Shown piece after piece: positions 15,429-24,024 of a stretch of 47,580 bases of DNA. The notes under the pieces are model-generated. The model made no database searches. It was not told where the DNA came from and saw only the letters and a list, made by a program, of their open reading frames with translations. Positions within the stretch are counted from its first letter, which is position 1. The number at the start of each line of letters is the position of its first letter. The position numbers and the translations under genes were made by a program. The stretch spans positions 1 to 47,580 of the forward strand of contig JAIOZF010000016.1 of assembly GCA_021740745.1 (NCBI GenBank), in the 5' to 3' direction. Origin of the DNA: Crocinitomicaceae bacterium (GTDB taxonomy: Bacteria; Bacteroidota; Bacteroidia; Flavobacteriales_D; Crocinitomicaceae).

Positions 15429-18206
15429 ATGGAATACAATTTTCGCGAAATAGAAAACAAATGGAGAGGCTTTTGGGCTGAAAACAAGACCTTCAAAGTG
15501 ACTGAAGACCAAACAAAGCCAAAATTCTATGTGTTAGACATGTTTCCTTATCCATCCGGAGCAGGTTTACATGTTGGACATCCACTTGGTTATATTGCCT
15601 CGGATATCTATGCGCGTTACAAACGTTTGCAAGGATTCAACGTCTTGCACCCAATGGGTTACGATTCATTTGGTTTGCCAGCTGAACAGTATGCGATTCA
15701 AACTGGACAACATCCCGCTCTAACGACAGAAGAAAATATTGCGCGTTACCGCGATCAATTAGATAAAATTGGATTCTCGTATGATTGGGATAGAGAAGTG
15801 CGTACTTCATCTCCTGAATACTATAAATGGACGCAGTGGATTTTCAAGCAATTATTCGATTGTTATTACGATAACAAAACAAATAAAGCGGAACGAATTT
15901 CCAATTTGGTTTCAGTATTCGAAGCGAATGGGAATAGTGAAATAAATGCGTGTTCTGATTGCGAAACTATTTTTTCAGCAGCTGAATGGGAAGCCTTCGA
16001 CGAACGTAAAAAAGAAGAAATTTTACAGGAATATCGTTTGGCTTACTTGGCTGACAGTTGGGTAAACTGGTGTCCAGCTTTAGGAACTGTTTTAGCCAAT
16101 GACGAAGTGGTAAATGGCGTTTCTGAGCGAGGCGGTCATCCGGTTGAACAAAAATTAATGCGCCAGTGGTCAATGCGTATCAAAGCGTATGCAGAACGTT
16201 TAATCACTGGATTAGACACTGTTGATTGGACAGAATCCATCAAAGACCAACAGCGCAACTGGATCGGAAAATCTGTCGGCTGTAGCCTTCAATTCCAAAT
16301 TCCAAATTCCAAATTCAGAATTGAAGTCTTCACCACTCGCCCCGATACAGTATACGGTGTTTCGTTCATGGTACTAGCGCCTGAACATCCGTTTGTAGAC
16401 CAAATTACAACAGCAGAATACGCTGAAGCGGTAGCAAATTATAAGAAAGAAGCATCCTTGAAATCAGAACGCGATCGTCAAGCAGATGTGAAAAACATTA
16501 CTGGACAATTTACTGGAGCTTATGCTATTCATCCTTTCAGCGGCGAGAAAGTGCAGATCTGGATTGGAGATTATGTCTTGGCTTCCTACGGAACAGGTGC
16601 GGTAATGGCAGTTCCTTGTGGCGACCAACGCGACTACGATTTTGCGAAACACTTCAACATAGAGATCATTAATATTTTTGCTGATGTTGATATCTCGGAG
16701 GCTGCTTACACCGAAAAAGATGCTGTAATTGCCAATTCAGATTTCTTGAATGGTTTAGACGCGAAAAGCGCTATCAAAAAAGCGATTGAGGTCATCGAAG
16801 CCAAAGGTATTGGAAAAGGAAAAACAAATTACCGTTTGCGCGATGCAGTTTTTAGCCGCCAACGCTATTGGGGAGAACCGTTCCCCGTTTATTATAAAAA
16901 TGAATTGCCGTATTTGGTAGACGATGTGAATTTACCCATCGAATTGCCAGAGGTAGATAAATACTTGCCAACAGAAGATGGTGAACCACCTTTGGCGCGA
17001 GCTGAAAAAAGTGCTTGGAACTTCTCTCAAGGTCATCGTATGGAATACAACACAATGCCTGGTTGGGCAGGAAGTTCATGGTATTTCTTGCGCTATATGG
17101 ATCCGAAAAACGAGCAAGCGTTCGTTTCAAAAGAAAAGGCTGATTACTGGAAACAAGTGGATTTATATATCGGAGGTTCGGAACATGCAACGGGTCACTT
17201 GTTGTACTCACGCTTTTGGACAAAATTCTTGTTCGACCAAGGTTACATTGGCTTTGATGAACCGTTTGCTAAGATGATCAACCAAGGGATGATTTTGGGA
17301 AGAAGTAGTTTCGTTTATCGAGTAAAAGACACCAATAAATTTGTATCGAATTATATGAAAGATCAATTTGAGGTGACGGCATTACACGCTGATATTTCTC
17401 TCGTTGATAACGACAAATTGGATATTGAAGGATTTAAAGCATGGCGATCAGAGTTCGCGAATGCAGAATTCATTTGTGAAGAAGACGGATCATATATCTG
17501 TGGAAACGAAGTCGAGAAAATGTCGAAATCTAAGTACAATGTTCAAACCCCGGACGAACTCGTAGAGAAATTTGGAGCAGATACATTGCGCATGTACGAA
17601 ATGTTCTTAGGTCCATTAGAGCAAAGTAAGCCATGGGATACTAAAGGAATCAATGGAGTGCACAACTTCTTGCGTAAATTATGGCGTTTGTTTAACATCG
17701 ACGAAAGTGGAAAAGCGAATGTATCAGCAGAACAGCCATCAAAAGAAGCCTTGAAAACATTGCACCGTACGATAAAGAAAATGAGTGATGATTTAGATCG
17801 TTATTCATTCAATACGGGTGTTTCGAATTTCATGATTTGTGTGAATGAATTGTCCGACCAAAAATGCAATAATAAGCACATTTTACAGGATGTTATCATC
17901 ATGCTTTCGCCATATGCACCGCACATTTGTGAGGAGTTGTGGATAAAATTGGGCAACAAAGAAGGAGAGATCAATTTTGCGACTTTCCCGAAATTTGATG
18001 AAGCAATGTTGGTAGAAGCGAATATTTCTTACCCAATTTCCTTCAATGGAAAAATGCGTTTGAAAATTGAGTTACCAACTGCCTTTGGTCCAAAAGAAGT
18101 TGAAGAAGCTGTTTTAGCAAATGCCGATGCACAAAAATACTTGGATGGAAACACACCGAAAAAGGTAATTGTTGTCCCTGGTAAGATTGTGAATATTGTG
18201 ATGTAA
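15429..18206 (+). CDS. leuS: Leucyl-tRNA synthetase
   Basis: 925 residues from ATG 15429, which gives the family N-terminus MEYNFREIENKWRGFW. A TTG at 15390 overlaps the promoter. The class I signatures are HVGH (in GLHVGHPLGY, ~residue 48) and KMSKS (~residue 697). The CP1 editing domain lies between, with the threonine-rich motif FTTRPDTVYGVS and the GTGAVMAVPCGDQRD loop that hydrolyses mischarged tRNA. An insert before AYLADSWVNWCPALGT (residues ~155-205) is usual for Bacteroidota LeuRS. The enzyme charges tRNA-Leu in the cytoplasm. Oddity: at the entrance of the editing domain the coding sequence is built from a perfect heptamer repeat (16292-16316), in frame. Confidence 0.97.
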   Translation: MEYNFREIENKWRGFWAENKTFKVTEDQTKPKFYVLDMFPYPSGAGLHVGHPLGYIASDIYARYKRLQGFNVLHPMGYDSFGLPAEQYAIQTGQHPALTTEENIARYRDQLDKIGFSYDWDREVRTSSPEYYKWTQWIFKQLFDCYYDNKTNKAERISNLVSVFEANGNSEINACSDCETIFSAAEWEAFDERKKEEILQEYRLAYLADSWVNWCPALGTVLANDEVVNGVSERGGHPVEQKLMRQWSMRIKAYAERLITGLDTVDWTESIKDQQRNWIGKSVGCSLQFQIPNSKFRIEVFTTRPDTVYGVSFMVLAPEHPFVDQITTAEYAEAVANYKKEASLKSERDRQADVKNITGQFTGAYAIHPFSGEKVQIWIGDYVLASYGTGAVMAVPCGDQRDYDFAKHFNIEIINIFADVDISEAAYTEKDAVIANSDFLNGLDAKSAIKKAIEVIEAKGIGKGKTNYRLRDAVFSRQRYWGEPFPVYYKNELPYLVDDVNLPIELPEVDKYLPTEDGEPPLARAEKSAWNFSQGHRMEYNTMPGWAGSSWYFLRYMDPKNEQAFVSKEKADYWKQVDLYIGGSEHATGHLLYSRFWTKFLFDQGYIGFDEPFAKMINQGMILGRSSFVYRVKDTNKFVSNYMKDQFEVTALHADISLVDNDKLDIEGFKAWRSEFANAEFICEEDGSYICGNEVEKMSKSKYNVQTPDELVEKFGADTLRMYEMFLGPLEQSKPWDTKGINGVHNFLRKLWRLFNIDESGKANVSAEQPSKEALKTLHRTIKKMSDDLDRYSFNTGVSNFMICVNELSDQKCNNKHILQDVIIMLSPYAPHICEELWIKLGNKEGEINFATFPKFDEAMLVEANISYPISFNGKMRLKIELPTAFGPKEVEEAVLANADAQKYLDGNTPKKVIVVPGKIVNIVM
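16292..16316 (+). repeat. ATTCCAA heptamer tandem repeat inside leuS
   Basis: Three complete copies of ATTCCAA plus ATTC. Three heptamers are seven codons, so the reading frame is kept and gives FQIPNSKF. It lies just before the FTTRPDT motif in the editing domain. Confidence 0.8.
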
Positions 18207-18256
18207 ATACTTTCTTCTACTTGTAACTTTCAGCTAAAGTAGTTTGTTTAAGAACT

Positions 18257-18898
18257 ATGTGTAAACACTTTTTAATCATTTGTTTTTTAGGCTTAAGTTC
18301 TTACTGCGTGACTCAAGATACCCTGTACGTTGTTTCTCCAGCGCGCAATACAATTTACGCTGAACTATTCGGTCAATCCTTGTATTACTCCATAAATTAT
18401 GATCGAATTCATCTTGAGTCAAGCAGAAGCAAAACGAGCTTTACACTGGGAGCATGTTTCTTGCCGGTTACTGATTTTTATACCACAGCTGGCTCTGGGA
18501 GTTATAATTATTTACTCGGCAGACGCAATCATTACTTGGAGTTAGGGATTGGGCTTACTGGTATGCAGCTGGTAAGTGGAAACGTAACATCATCTTACAC
18601 AACAACCAATGCCCAAGGGGAAGAAATCACCCAAAGTGCTCTTGGTTCATCCACCAATTATTTTTTGTTTTTAACACCTAAGATTGGTTATAGATTCCAA
18701 CAATTAGACGGCGGATTCTTTGGTCGATTTACCCTTACACCACCGGTAGGATTAATTAGTTATTATGGGCCCTTTCAAGCATACAATAATCCAAATTTCA
18801 ATTCTGGAGGTGAATATATCTTATTATTTCAAGAAGCGGCATTTTTTCCTACCATCATATTTCCATGGGCTGGGATCTCTTTTGGATATACTTTTTAG
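18257..18898 (+). CDS. Secreted/outer membrane beta-barrel-like protein
   Basis: 213 residues. The N-terminus MCKHFLIICFLGLSSYCVTQ is a signal peptide; a Cys at residue 17 is not in a clean lipobox. The mature protein has repeated aromatic strands with Gly/Tyr/Asn turns: TIYAELFGQSLYYSINYDRI, TSFTLGACFLPVTDF, HYLELGIGLTGMQL, and a terminal FPWAGISFGYTF ending in Phe, as expected of an outer membrane barrel substrate of the BAM complex. I do not recognise a named family. It stands between leuS and a DUF3108 gene, same strand, 50 and 92 bases away. Confidence 0.7.
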   Translation: MCKHFLIICFLGLSSYCVTQDTLYVVSPARNTIYAELFGQSLYYSINYDRIHLESSRSKTSFTLGACFLPVTDFYTTAGSGSYNYLLGRRNHYLELGIGLTGMQLVSGNVTSSYTTTNAQGEEITQSALGSSTNYFLFLTPKIGYRFQQLDGGFFGRFTLTPPVGLISYYGPFQAYNNPNFNSGGEYILLFQEAAFFPTIIFPWAGISFGYTF

Positions 18899-18990
18899 CA
18901 ACTAGAGTCGTTATACTTTTAAAATCTTCTGCATCTATTTTACATTTTGGCACATCCTTTGCTTTTGGGCAAGAACTAAAATTCTGCGTT

Positions 18991-19779
18991 ATGAAAAAGT
19001 TAGTTTATTTTACTGGATTAATAGGCTTGTTTATCACAATGACAAGCAGCACTGAAATTACTTATCCGACTGTTACAAATAAGTCCTTCCAAATAGGAGA
19101 AAAATTGCGTTACCGTGTTACTTATGGTTTCATGGATGCTGGTGAAGCAGTAATGGAAGTGAAAACCACAACCAAAAAAGGTGCAAACCGCGAATTGATG
19201 CATGCTGTAGGAACAGGTAAAACGTTGGGAGGATTCAATGCCTTCTTCAAAGTGACCGATACTTACGAATCATACTTAGACAAGAAAGGTGTGTTTCCTT
19301 GGTTTTTTGTGCGAAGAGTTGATGAAGGAGGCTACAAATTGAGTCAAGATTATACATTTAAGCACGATAAGTATAAAGTGGATAATGGAAAAGGAAAAGA
19401 ATTCAAGATTCCGGTTGGAATTCAAGACATGGTTTCTGCCTTCTATTATGCAAGAACTTTGGATTTTAAGGATATGAAAAAAGGCCAAACTTTTGAATTC
19501 AAATGTTTTATGGATGATGAAATTTATAACTTGAAAATAAAGTATGTTGGAGATGAATTGATTCACATTCGTAAAGGAAAATTCAATTGCCACAAATTTG
19601 TTCCAGTTGTACAAACAGGGCGTTATTTCAAAAGTGAAAATGACGTAAACTTTTGGGTTACAAATGATGCAAACAAGATTCCGGTGCTGGTAAGAGCAAA
19701 AATTCCTGTTGGAACCGTTAAAATGCACTTAGTAGAATGGAGTGGATTAAAAAATACATTGACAAGCAAGGTCGAGTAA
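18991..19779 (+). CDS. DUF3108-domain periplasmic protein
   Basis: 262 residues from ATG 18991, which opens the signal-type segment MKKLVYFTGLIGLFITM; an in-frame ATG at 18865 lies inside the preceding gene. The mature part begins FQIGEKLRYRVTYGFMDAGEAVMEV, a hallmark of DUF3108, and continues through VTDTYESYLDKKGVFPWFFVRRVDEGGYK and PVLVRAKIPVGTVKMHLVEW. The domain is a beta-rich periplasmic fold of uncertain function. A clear terminator follows at 19798. Confidence 0.85.
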   Translation: MKKLVYFTGLIGLFITMTSSTEITYPTVTNKSFQIGEKLRYRVTYGFMDAGEAVMEVKTTTKKGANRELMHAVGTGKTLGGFNAFFKVTDTYESYLDKKGVFPWFFVRRVDEGGYKLSQDYTFKHDKYKVDNGKGKEFKIPVGIQDMVSAFYYARTLDFKDMKKGQTFEFKCFMDDEIYNLKIKYVGDELIHIRKGKFNCHKFVPVVQTGRYFKSENDVNFWVTNDANKIPVLVRAKIPVGTVKMHLVEWSGLKNTLTSKVE

Positions 19780-19797
19780 TAACCAGTAAACAAAAAA

Positions 19798-19833
19798 GAA
19801 GCCGTCACTAAGTTCTAGGACGGCTTTCTTTTT
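19798..19833 (+). terminator. Intrinsic terminator after the DUF3108 gene
   Basis: AAGCCGTC and GACGGCTT arms (19799-19806, 19819-19826) with a 12-base loop, followed by TCTTTTT. Confidence 0.8.
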
Positions 19834-19917
19834 GTCCCAATTTTAGGAGATTTTAGAAAATTTTCATTTTTTTTCTGCATTCTTTACTCAAATACTTTCA
19901 AAGTTCATCTTTTCATT

Positions 19918-19925
19918 TATTTTTG
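19918..19925 (+). promoter_or_regulatory. -7 element before the gene at 19940
   Basis: TATTTTTG, an exact TAnnTTTG match, 15 bases before the ATG. No clear -33 element. Confidence 0.4.
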
Positions 19926-19939
19926 CTCAAAATTGTTAA

Positions 19940-20224
19940 ATGGACAGCGCGTTTGAGTTGGTAGAGAAAGAATCTGTGGTTGGATTAAACTTTCCAGCAA
20001 CAGAGGTTTTAAAAAGTGAAGTGGATAGATTGCTGAGATCAAGCGAATTGGAACGAGCAATTGCACTTGGAAACTTAGAACATCAAAAAGTTAAGATTTA
20101 TTTTGAAGATGATATGAAGAAAAAATGTGTTCACACTACCATTTGGGCGGTGACCGCAGATGCAATTGTGTTAAAACAGAATTCAATTATACCGATTAGA
20201 AGAATACATAAACTAGAAATATAA
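19940..20224 (+). CDS. Small conserved protein of unknown function
   Basis: 94 residues with no signal or membrane segment. The first half is helical and charged (ATEVLKSEVDRLLRSSELERAIALGNLEH). The second half has short strands (KVKIYFEDD, VHTTIWAVTADAIVLKQNSIIPIRRIHKLEI). The pattern of HxKVKIxFED and TTIWxVT with IPIxRI resembles a small beta-barrel domain at the end of similar Bacteroidota proteins. An Sm-like or SH3-like fold is possible but not demonstrable here. It is followed 5 bases later by the acidic-tail protein gene, in one transcript ending at the terminator at 20601. Confidence 0.7.
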   Translation: MDSAFELVEKESVVGLNFPATEVLKSEVDRLLRSSELERAIALGNLEHQKVKIYFEDDMKKKCVHTTIWAVTADAIVLKQNSIIPIRRIHKLEI

Positions 20225-20229
20225 AAATC

Positions 20230-20586
20230 ATGACTAAGAGAAGAGCCATAATTAGTTACGATAAGCTAACGATCGATCAAAAAAAGCAAATCCTGAAGGA
20301 CTTTCCAGACGGATACATTAACCACCTTACAACAATTAAAACGCCTACAGGTGAATTGCTGGAGGCCTTGATTTGGGAAACAGATGAGGTAATCTATTTG
20401 GTTAAAATCACGAAAACAAAACCAGTGAAAGCTGCAGTTGTTGAAGATGAAGATGAGGATGATTTCGACGAGGACGAATTGGACAAAGTAGATGACATCA
20501 AAGATGATGAGTTGGATGCTGATGATGACGATGAAGAAGAAGATTATGACAAACCAGATGATGATGCTGGTGAAGAAGAAGATTAA
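20230..20586 (+). CDS. Small protein with extremely acidic C-terminal tail
   Basis: 118 residues. Residues 1-70 are a small alpha/beta domain (YDKLTIDQKKQILKDFPDGY ... LEALIWETDEVIYLVKITK). From about residue 71 the chain is almost entirely Asp and Glu with a few Lys, Ala and Pro. The tail should be disordered and could mimic nucleic acid or bind basic proteins; that is inference. Similar domain-plus-acidic-tail proteins recur in Bacteroidota, without an established role as far as I know. It is cotranscribed with the 94-residue protein upstream. Confidence 0.75.
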   Translation: MTKRRAIISYDKLTIDQKKQILKDFPDGYINHLTTIKTPTGELLEALIWETDEVIYLVKITKTKPVKAAVVEDEDEDDFDEDELDKVDDIKDDELDADDDDEEEDYDKPDDDAGEEED

Positions 20587-20600
20587 TTTGTTGATACAAA

Positions 20601-20628
20601 AAAAGAGCTCCAATTGGAGCTCTTTTTT
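20601..20628. terminator. Bidirectional terminator between convergent genes
   Basis: Perfect eleven-base arms AAAAGAGCTCC and GGAGCTCTTTT around AATT. A T run follows on the plus strand, and on the minus strand the A run at 20598-20604 becomes T. It serves both the acidic-tail gene and lepA. Confidence 0.92.
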
Positions 20629-20642
20629 GTTCGTTATATCTT

Positions 20643-22439
20643 TTAATCGTTCAACTTCAAGACAGCCATGAATGCTTCTTGGGGAACCTCCACACGACCA
20701 ATTTGACGCATACGTTTCTTACCTTCTTTTTGTTTTTCTAACAACTTACGTTTACGTGAGATATCACCACCATAACATTTTGCGGTAACATCTTTACGCA
20801 AAGCTTTGATTGTTTCACGTGCAATTACTTTTGCACCAATTGCTGCCTGAATTGGAATTTCAAATTGTTGACGTGGAATCAATTCTTTTAATTTAACACA
20901 GATTTTCTTTCCTAAATCGTAGGCATTACTTCTGTGAACTAATGCAGAAAGCGCATCTAACTGTTCGCCATTCAACAATAAGTCCATTTTAATTAAGTCA
21001 GAAGCTTTGTAACCAACAGGGTGATAATCGAAAGAAGCATATCCTCTTGAAACTGACTTTAAACGGTCGTAGAAATCAAATACAATCTCTGCCAAGGGCA
21101 TTTCAAATGTTAATTCAACACGATCTTGCGTCAAATAAACTTGGTTTTTTAATTCACCTCGTTTCTCTATACACAAGGTCATAATTTGTCCAATGTATTC
21201 TGATTTTGTTATGACTTGTGCTTTAATATATGGTTCTTCAATACGATCCACTCCTGAAGGATCAGGTAGTTCGGAAGGATTATTAACGATTAATGCTTTG
21301 TCTTTTTCCTTGTTCATGTAACAGAAGTAAGACACGTTGGGAACGGTTGTAATAACCGTCATGTTGAATTCGCGTTCCAAGCGTTCTTGGATAATTTCCA
21401 TGTGCAACATTCCCAAGAATCCACAACGGAAACCAAATCCTAGTGCAGCTGAAGACTCAGGTTCAAATACCAAGGATGAATCATTCAATTGCAATTTTTC
21501 CATTGAATAACGCAGTTCTTCATATTCATCGGTCTCTACAGGATAAATTCCGGCAAAAACCATTGGTTTTACATCCTCAAATCCTTTAATTGCTTCAGTG
21601 GTTGGGTTTGCAGCTAATGTAATGGTATCACCCACCTTGACTTCTTTGGCAGTTTTAATACCTGAAATAATATAACCAACGTCTCCTGCTCGAACTTCTT
21701 GACGCGGACTTAGGTCCATTTTCAAAATTCCAATTTCATCCGCATTGTAATCCTTACCCGTATTCAAGAAACGTACTCTATCACCTTTTTTGATTACGCC
21801 ATTTCTTACACGGAAATAGGCAATAATTCCTCTGAATGAATTGAAAACGGAATCAAAAATCATTGCTTGTAAAGGCGCGTTCTCATCTCCTTTTGGCGCT
21901 GGAATTCGATTAATGACAGCAGAGAGAATTGCATCAACTCCAAGTCCAGTTTTACCAGATGCTTGGATAATATCTTCCATATCGCAACCCAGTAATTCAA
22001 TGATTTGGTCAGACACTTCCTCAGGCATAGCACCTGGAAGGTCCATTTTATTTAAAATAGGTATGATTTCTAAATCGTGTTCAAGAGCAAGGTAAAGATT
22101 CGAAATTGTTTGCGCTTCAATGCCTTGAGAGGCATCAACAATTAACAGAGCCCCTTCACAAGCTGCAATTGAACGAGAAACTTCATATGAAAAATCAACA
22201 TGTCCTGGGGTATCAATCAAATTCAAAACATAATCTTGTCCCTCGAATTTGTAATTCATTTGAATAGCGTGACTCTTAATGGTAATTCCTCTTTCGCGTT
22301 CAAGGTCCATATCGTCCAAGGCTTGCGCTTGCATGTCTCGGTCAGAAATAGTGCCTGTTGTCTGTAAAAGACGATCGGCCAAGGTGCTTTTACCATGGTC
22401 AATGTGTGCGATAATACAGAAATTACGAATGTTTTTCAT
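20643..22439 (-). CDS. lepA: Elongation factor 4 (LepA)
   Basis: 598 residues, full family length. The G domain shows [14 protein letters not shown] (P-loop), the switch region [25 protein letters not shown] and [11 protein letters not shown]-like domains II, III and V follow, then the LepA-specific C-terminal domain with [23 protein letters not shown]. LepA is a ribosome-bound GTPase that promotes back-translocation and affects initiation or 30S assembly. The start gives the standard [19 protein letters not shown]. It is monocistronic and ends at the bidirectional terminator at 20601. Confidence 0.97.
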   Translation of the reverse strand: MKNIRNFCIIAHIDHGKSTLADRLLQTTGTISDRDMQAQALDDMDLERERGITIKSHAIQMNYKFEGQDYVLNLIDTPGHVDFSYEVSRSIAACEGALLIVDASQGIEAQTISNLYLALEHDLEIIPILNKMDLPGAMPEEVSDQIIELLGCDMEDIIQASGKTGLGVDAILSAVINRIPAPKGDENAPLQAMIFDSVFNSFRGIIAYFRVRNGVIKKGDRVRFLNTGKDYNADEIGILKMDLSPRQEVRAGDVGYIISGIKTAKEVKVGDTITLAANPTTEAIKGFEDVKPMVFAGIYPVETDEYEELRYSMEKLQLNDSSLVFEPESSAALGFGFRCGFLGMLHMEIIQERLEREFNMTVITTVPNVSYFCYMNKEKDKALIVNNPSELPDPSGVDRIEEPYIKAQVITKSEYIGQIMTLCIEKRGELKNQVYLTQDRVELTFEMPLAEIVFDFYDRLKSVSRGYASFDYHPVGYKASDLIKMDLLLNGEQLDALSALVHRSNAYDLGKKICVKLKELIPRQQFEIPIQAAIGAKVIARETIKALRKDVTAKCYGGDISRKRKLLEKQKEGKKRMRQIGRVEVPQEAFMAVLKLND

Positions 22440-22486
22440 ATGTTGATTTGAATAATAAAAGCCTTAAAATTGGGCTAATAAGAGCG

Positions 22487-22494
22487 CAAAAATA
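22487..22494 (-). promoter_or_regulatory. -7 element before lepA
   Basis: On the minus strand TATTTTTG, an exact TAnnTTTG match, 47 bases before the lepA ATG. Confidence 0.4.
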
Positions 22495-22544
22495 CGTCAA
22501 AAAAATGAAAAAAATGAGTGCGATTAAAGGAGATTGGATTGGTA

Positions 22545-22585
22545 TAAAAAATTAAGAGGAGAAAACTGGCATTTCCTCCCCTTAA
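22545..22585 (-). terminator. Orphan minus-strand terminator-like hairpin
   Basis: TTAAG-A-GGAG (22552-22561) pairs with CTCC-C-CTTAA (22576-22585) with one internal mismatch and a 14-base loop. On the minus strand the stem is followed by six T. No minus-strand gene lies between it and ftsX, so it either insulates lepA or ends an unannotated small transcript. Confidence 0.5.
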
Positions 22586-22592
22586 AACCTAA

Positions 22593-22610
22593 ACTACTAC
22601 TACTACTACT
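22593..22610 (+). repeat. ACT triplet microsatellite (six copies)
   Basis: Six perfect ACT triplets end one base before TATG of an eight-codon ORF (22612-22638). The arrangement resembles the pyrimidine/adenine-rich leader of a gene start whose gene is missing. Confidence 0.85.
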
Positions 22611-22870
22611 TATGAAAACTAACTTTTACTACGATTAAACACTTTTCAAATTGTGTGCCAACTTTTCAGGTATTTAATTTTTGTGTAGTTAATACCATAG
22701 AAACGCAAATGGAACATGTATAGTACAGTTTTGTTGGGGTTTTAACGTTTTTTAAGAAAGTATAGCTGTTCTTTTGTGAAAAATAAGGGACACTTCATAC
22801 ACAATGCATAGTTCGTATTATTTCAAATCGCTCTTTTAGGTTAACAAAGATTTACTTAATTTCGTCTCCG

Positions 22871-23761
22871 ATGAGTACTTCAGTAGAAAAATACAGTAAA
22901 AGAGGCGTGCGCTCCAGTTATATTTCAACGGTGATTGGTATTTCACTCGTATTATTTATGATTGGTTTAGTGCTTGGCGGTGTTTTTGGCTTGGACAATG
23001 TTCAGAAAAAGGCAAAGGAAAGTTTACAAGGTGATTTGTTTTTCAAAGCAGAATTGAATGAGGCTGATATCAAGCAAATCGAACAAGAACTGAAAACGTG
23101 GAATGAATTTTCTGATGTAACGTTTGTTTCTCCGGATAGAGCTATTGAAGAATTTAGCGGAACTAATGGCAATAAAGAGGACATTCTTTCCATTTTTGAA
23201 GGCGAAAATCCACTTCCATCCACGATTAGTTTTAAACCAAAAGCTGATTTCGCGACGAAAGATGGGATGGAAAAAATTAAAACGAAGTTATTATCATCCT
23301 ATCCAGAACAAATTGATGAGGTGAATTATGATCAAAGTAGTGTTGAGTCAGTTAACTTAGGATTCAAACAATTTGTATTTCTTTTCTTGGCGGTAGCTTT
23401 ATTATTGATAATCGTTGCCGTTGCAATGATCAATAATACGATTCGTTTGGCGCTGTATTCAAAACGATTTACGATTAAAACAATGCAACTAGTTGGTGCA
23501 AAACCTTCTTATATTCGCAAACCATTTTTAATGCAATCTATTTTGCAAGGCGCTGTTTCTGCTTTGATTGGGATTGCATTATTGATGACTTTATTTTATG
23601 CTTTAAACAACATGTTGAATAGTTTTGAAATCAGTTACTCCCTAGAAACCTTCCTTTTGTTAGTGGTTTCTTTGATGGGAATTGGGATTATCATTACCTT
23701 CATATCCACGTGGTTCGCACTTAACAAATATTTGCGAATGAAATTGGATGATTTATATTAA
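22871..23761 (+). CDS. ftsX: Cell division protein FtsX
   Basis: 296 residues with the FtsX layout: a cytoplasmic N-tail (MSTSVEKYSKRGVRSSYIST), TM1 (~residues 20-42), a periplasmic domain of ~120 residues (SDVTFVSPDRAIEEF ... LPSTISFKP), then three membrane segments in an FtsX/MacB-type permease domain (FVFLFLAVALLLIIVAVAMINNTIRLALYSKR and onward). The motif MQLVGAKPSYIRKPF is the coupling segment for the FtsE ATPase. FtsEX controls peptidoglycan hydrolases at the septum. ftsE is not adjacent, as is usual in Bacteroidota. It heads the block with DUF3098, uppP and truB. Confidence 0.93.
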   Translation: MSTSVEKYSKRGVRSSYISTVIGISLVLFMIGLVLGGVFGLDNVQKKAKESLQGDLFFKAELNEADIKQIEQELKTWNEFSDVTFVSPDRAIEEFSGTNGNKEDILSIFEGENPLPSTISFKPKADFATKDGMEKIKTKLLSSYPEQIDEVNYDQSSVESVNLGFKQFVFLFLAVALLLIIVAVAMINNTIRLALYSKRFTIKTMQLVGAKPSYIRKPFLMQSILQGAVSALIGIALLMTLFYALNNMLNSFEISYSLETFLLLVVSLMGIGIIITFISTWFALNKYLRMKLDDLY

Positions 23762-23771
23762 TTTTGACTTC

Positions 23772-24014
23772 ATGAGCGACAATAAATCACAATTTGGCTT
23801 TCAGCCAGAGAATTACAAAATACTTTTGATTGGTTTGGCAATCAATGTGCTTGGATTTATCTTAATGATCGGTGGCGCAGCGACTGAAGCAAATGACTTT
23901 GATTCAAACGAGCTTTTTAGCGCACGTCGTATCACTATTGCACCTATTTTAATTGTGCTTGGATACGTAGTAATTCTTTACGCTATCATGAAGCGCAAGT
24001 CGACCAAAGAATAA
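23772..24014 (+). CDS. DUF3098 small membrane protein
   Basis: 80 residues from ATG 23772; an earlier in-frame start at 23748 overlaps the end of ftsX. Two membrane spans (ILLIGLAINVLGFILMIGG and IAPILIVLGYVVILYAIM) are joined by a short acidic loop with the family's FSARRITIAP segment. The N-terminus FGFQPENYKILLIG is characteristic of DUF3098. Its position between ftsX and uppP is conserved in Bacteroidota, which hints at an envelope or division role, but the function is unknown. Confidence 0.85.
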   Translation: MSDNKSQFGFQPENYKILLIGLAINVLGFILMIGGAATEANDFDSNELFSARRITIAPILIVLGYVVILYAIMKRKSTKE

Positions 24015-24024
24015 TTTTTTTTCA

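Larger units (their letters stand above)
22440..22870. other. 431-base divergent intergenic region lepA/ftsX
   Basis: It holds the lepA leader and -7 element, the orphan hairpin, six ACT triplets (22593-22610) and an eight-codon ORF (ATG 22612 to TAA 22638, MKTNFYYD). A TAATTTCG sequence at 22857-22864, one mismatch from TAnnTTTG, may belong to the ftsX promoter. The rest is AT-rich with no gene I can support. Confidence 0.6.
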
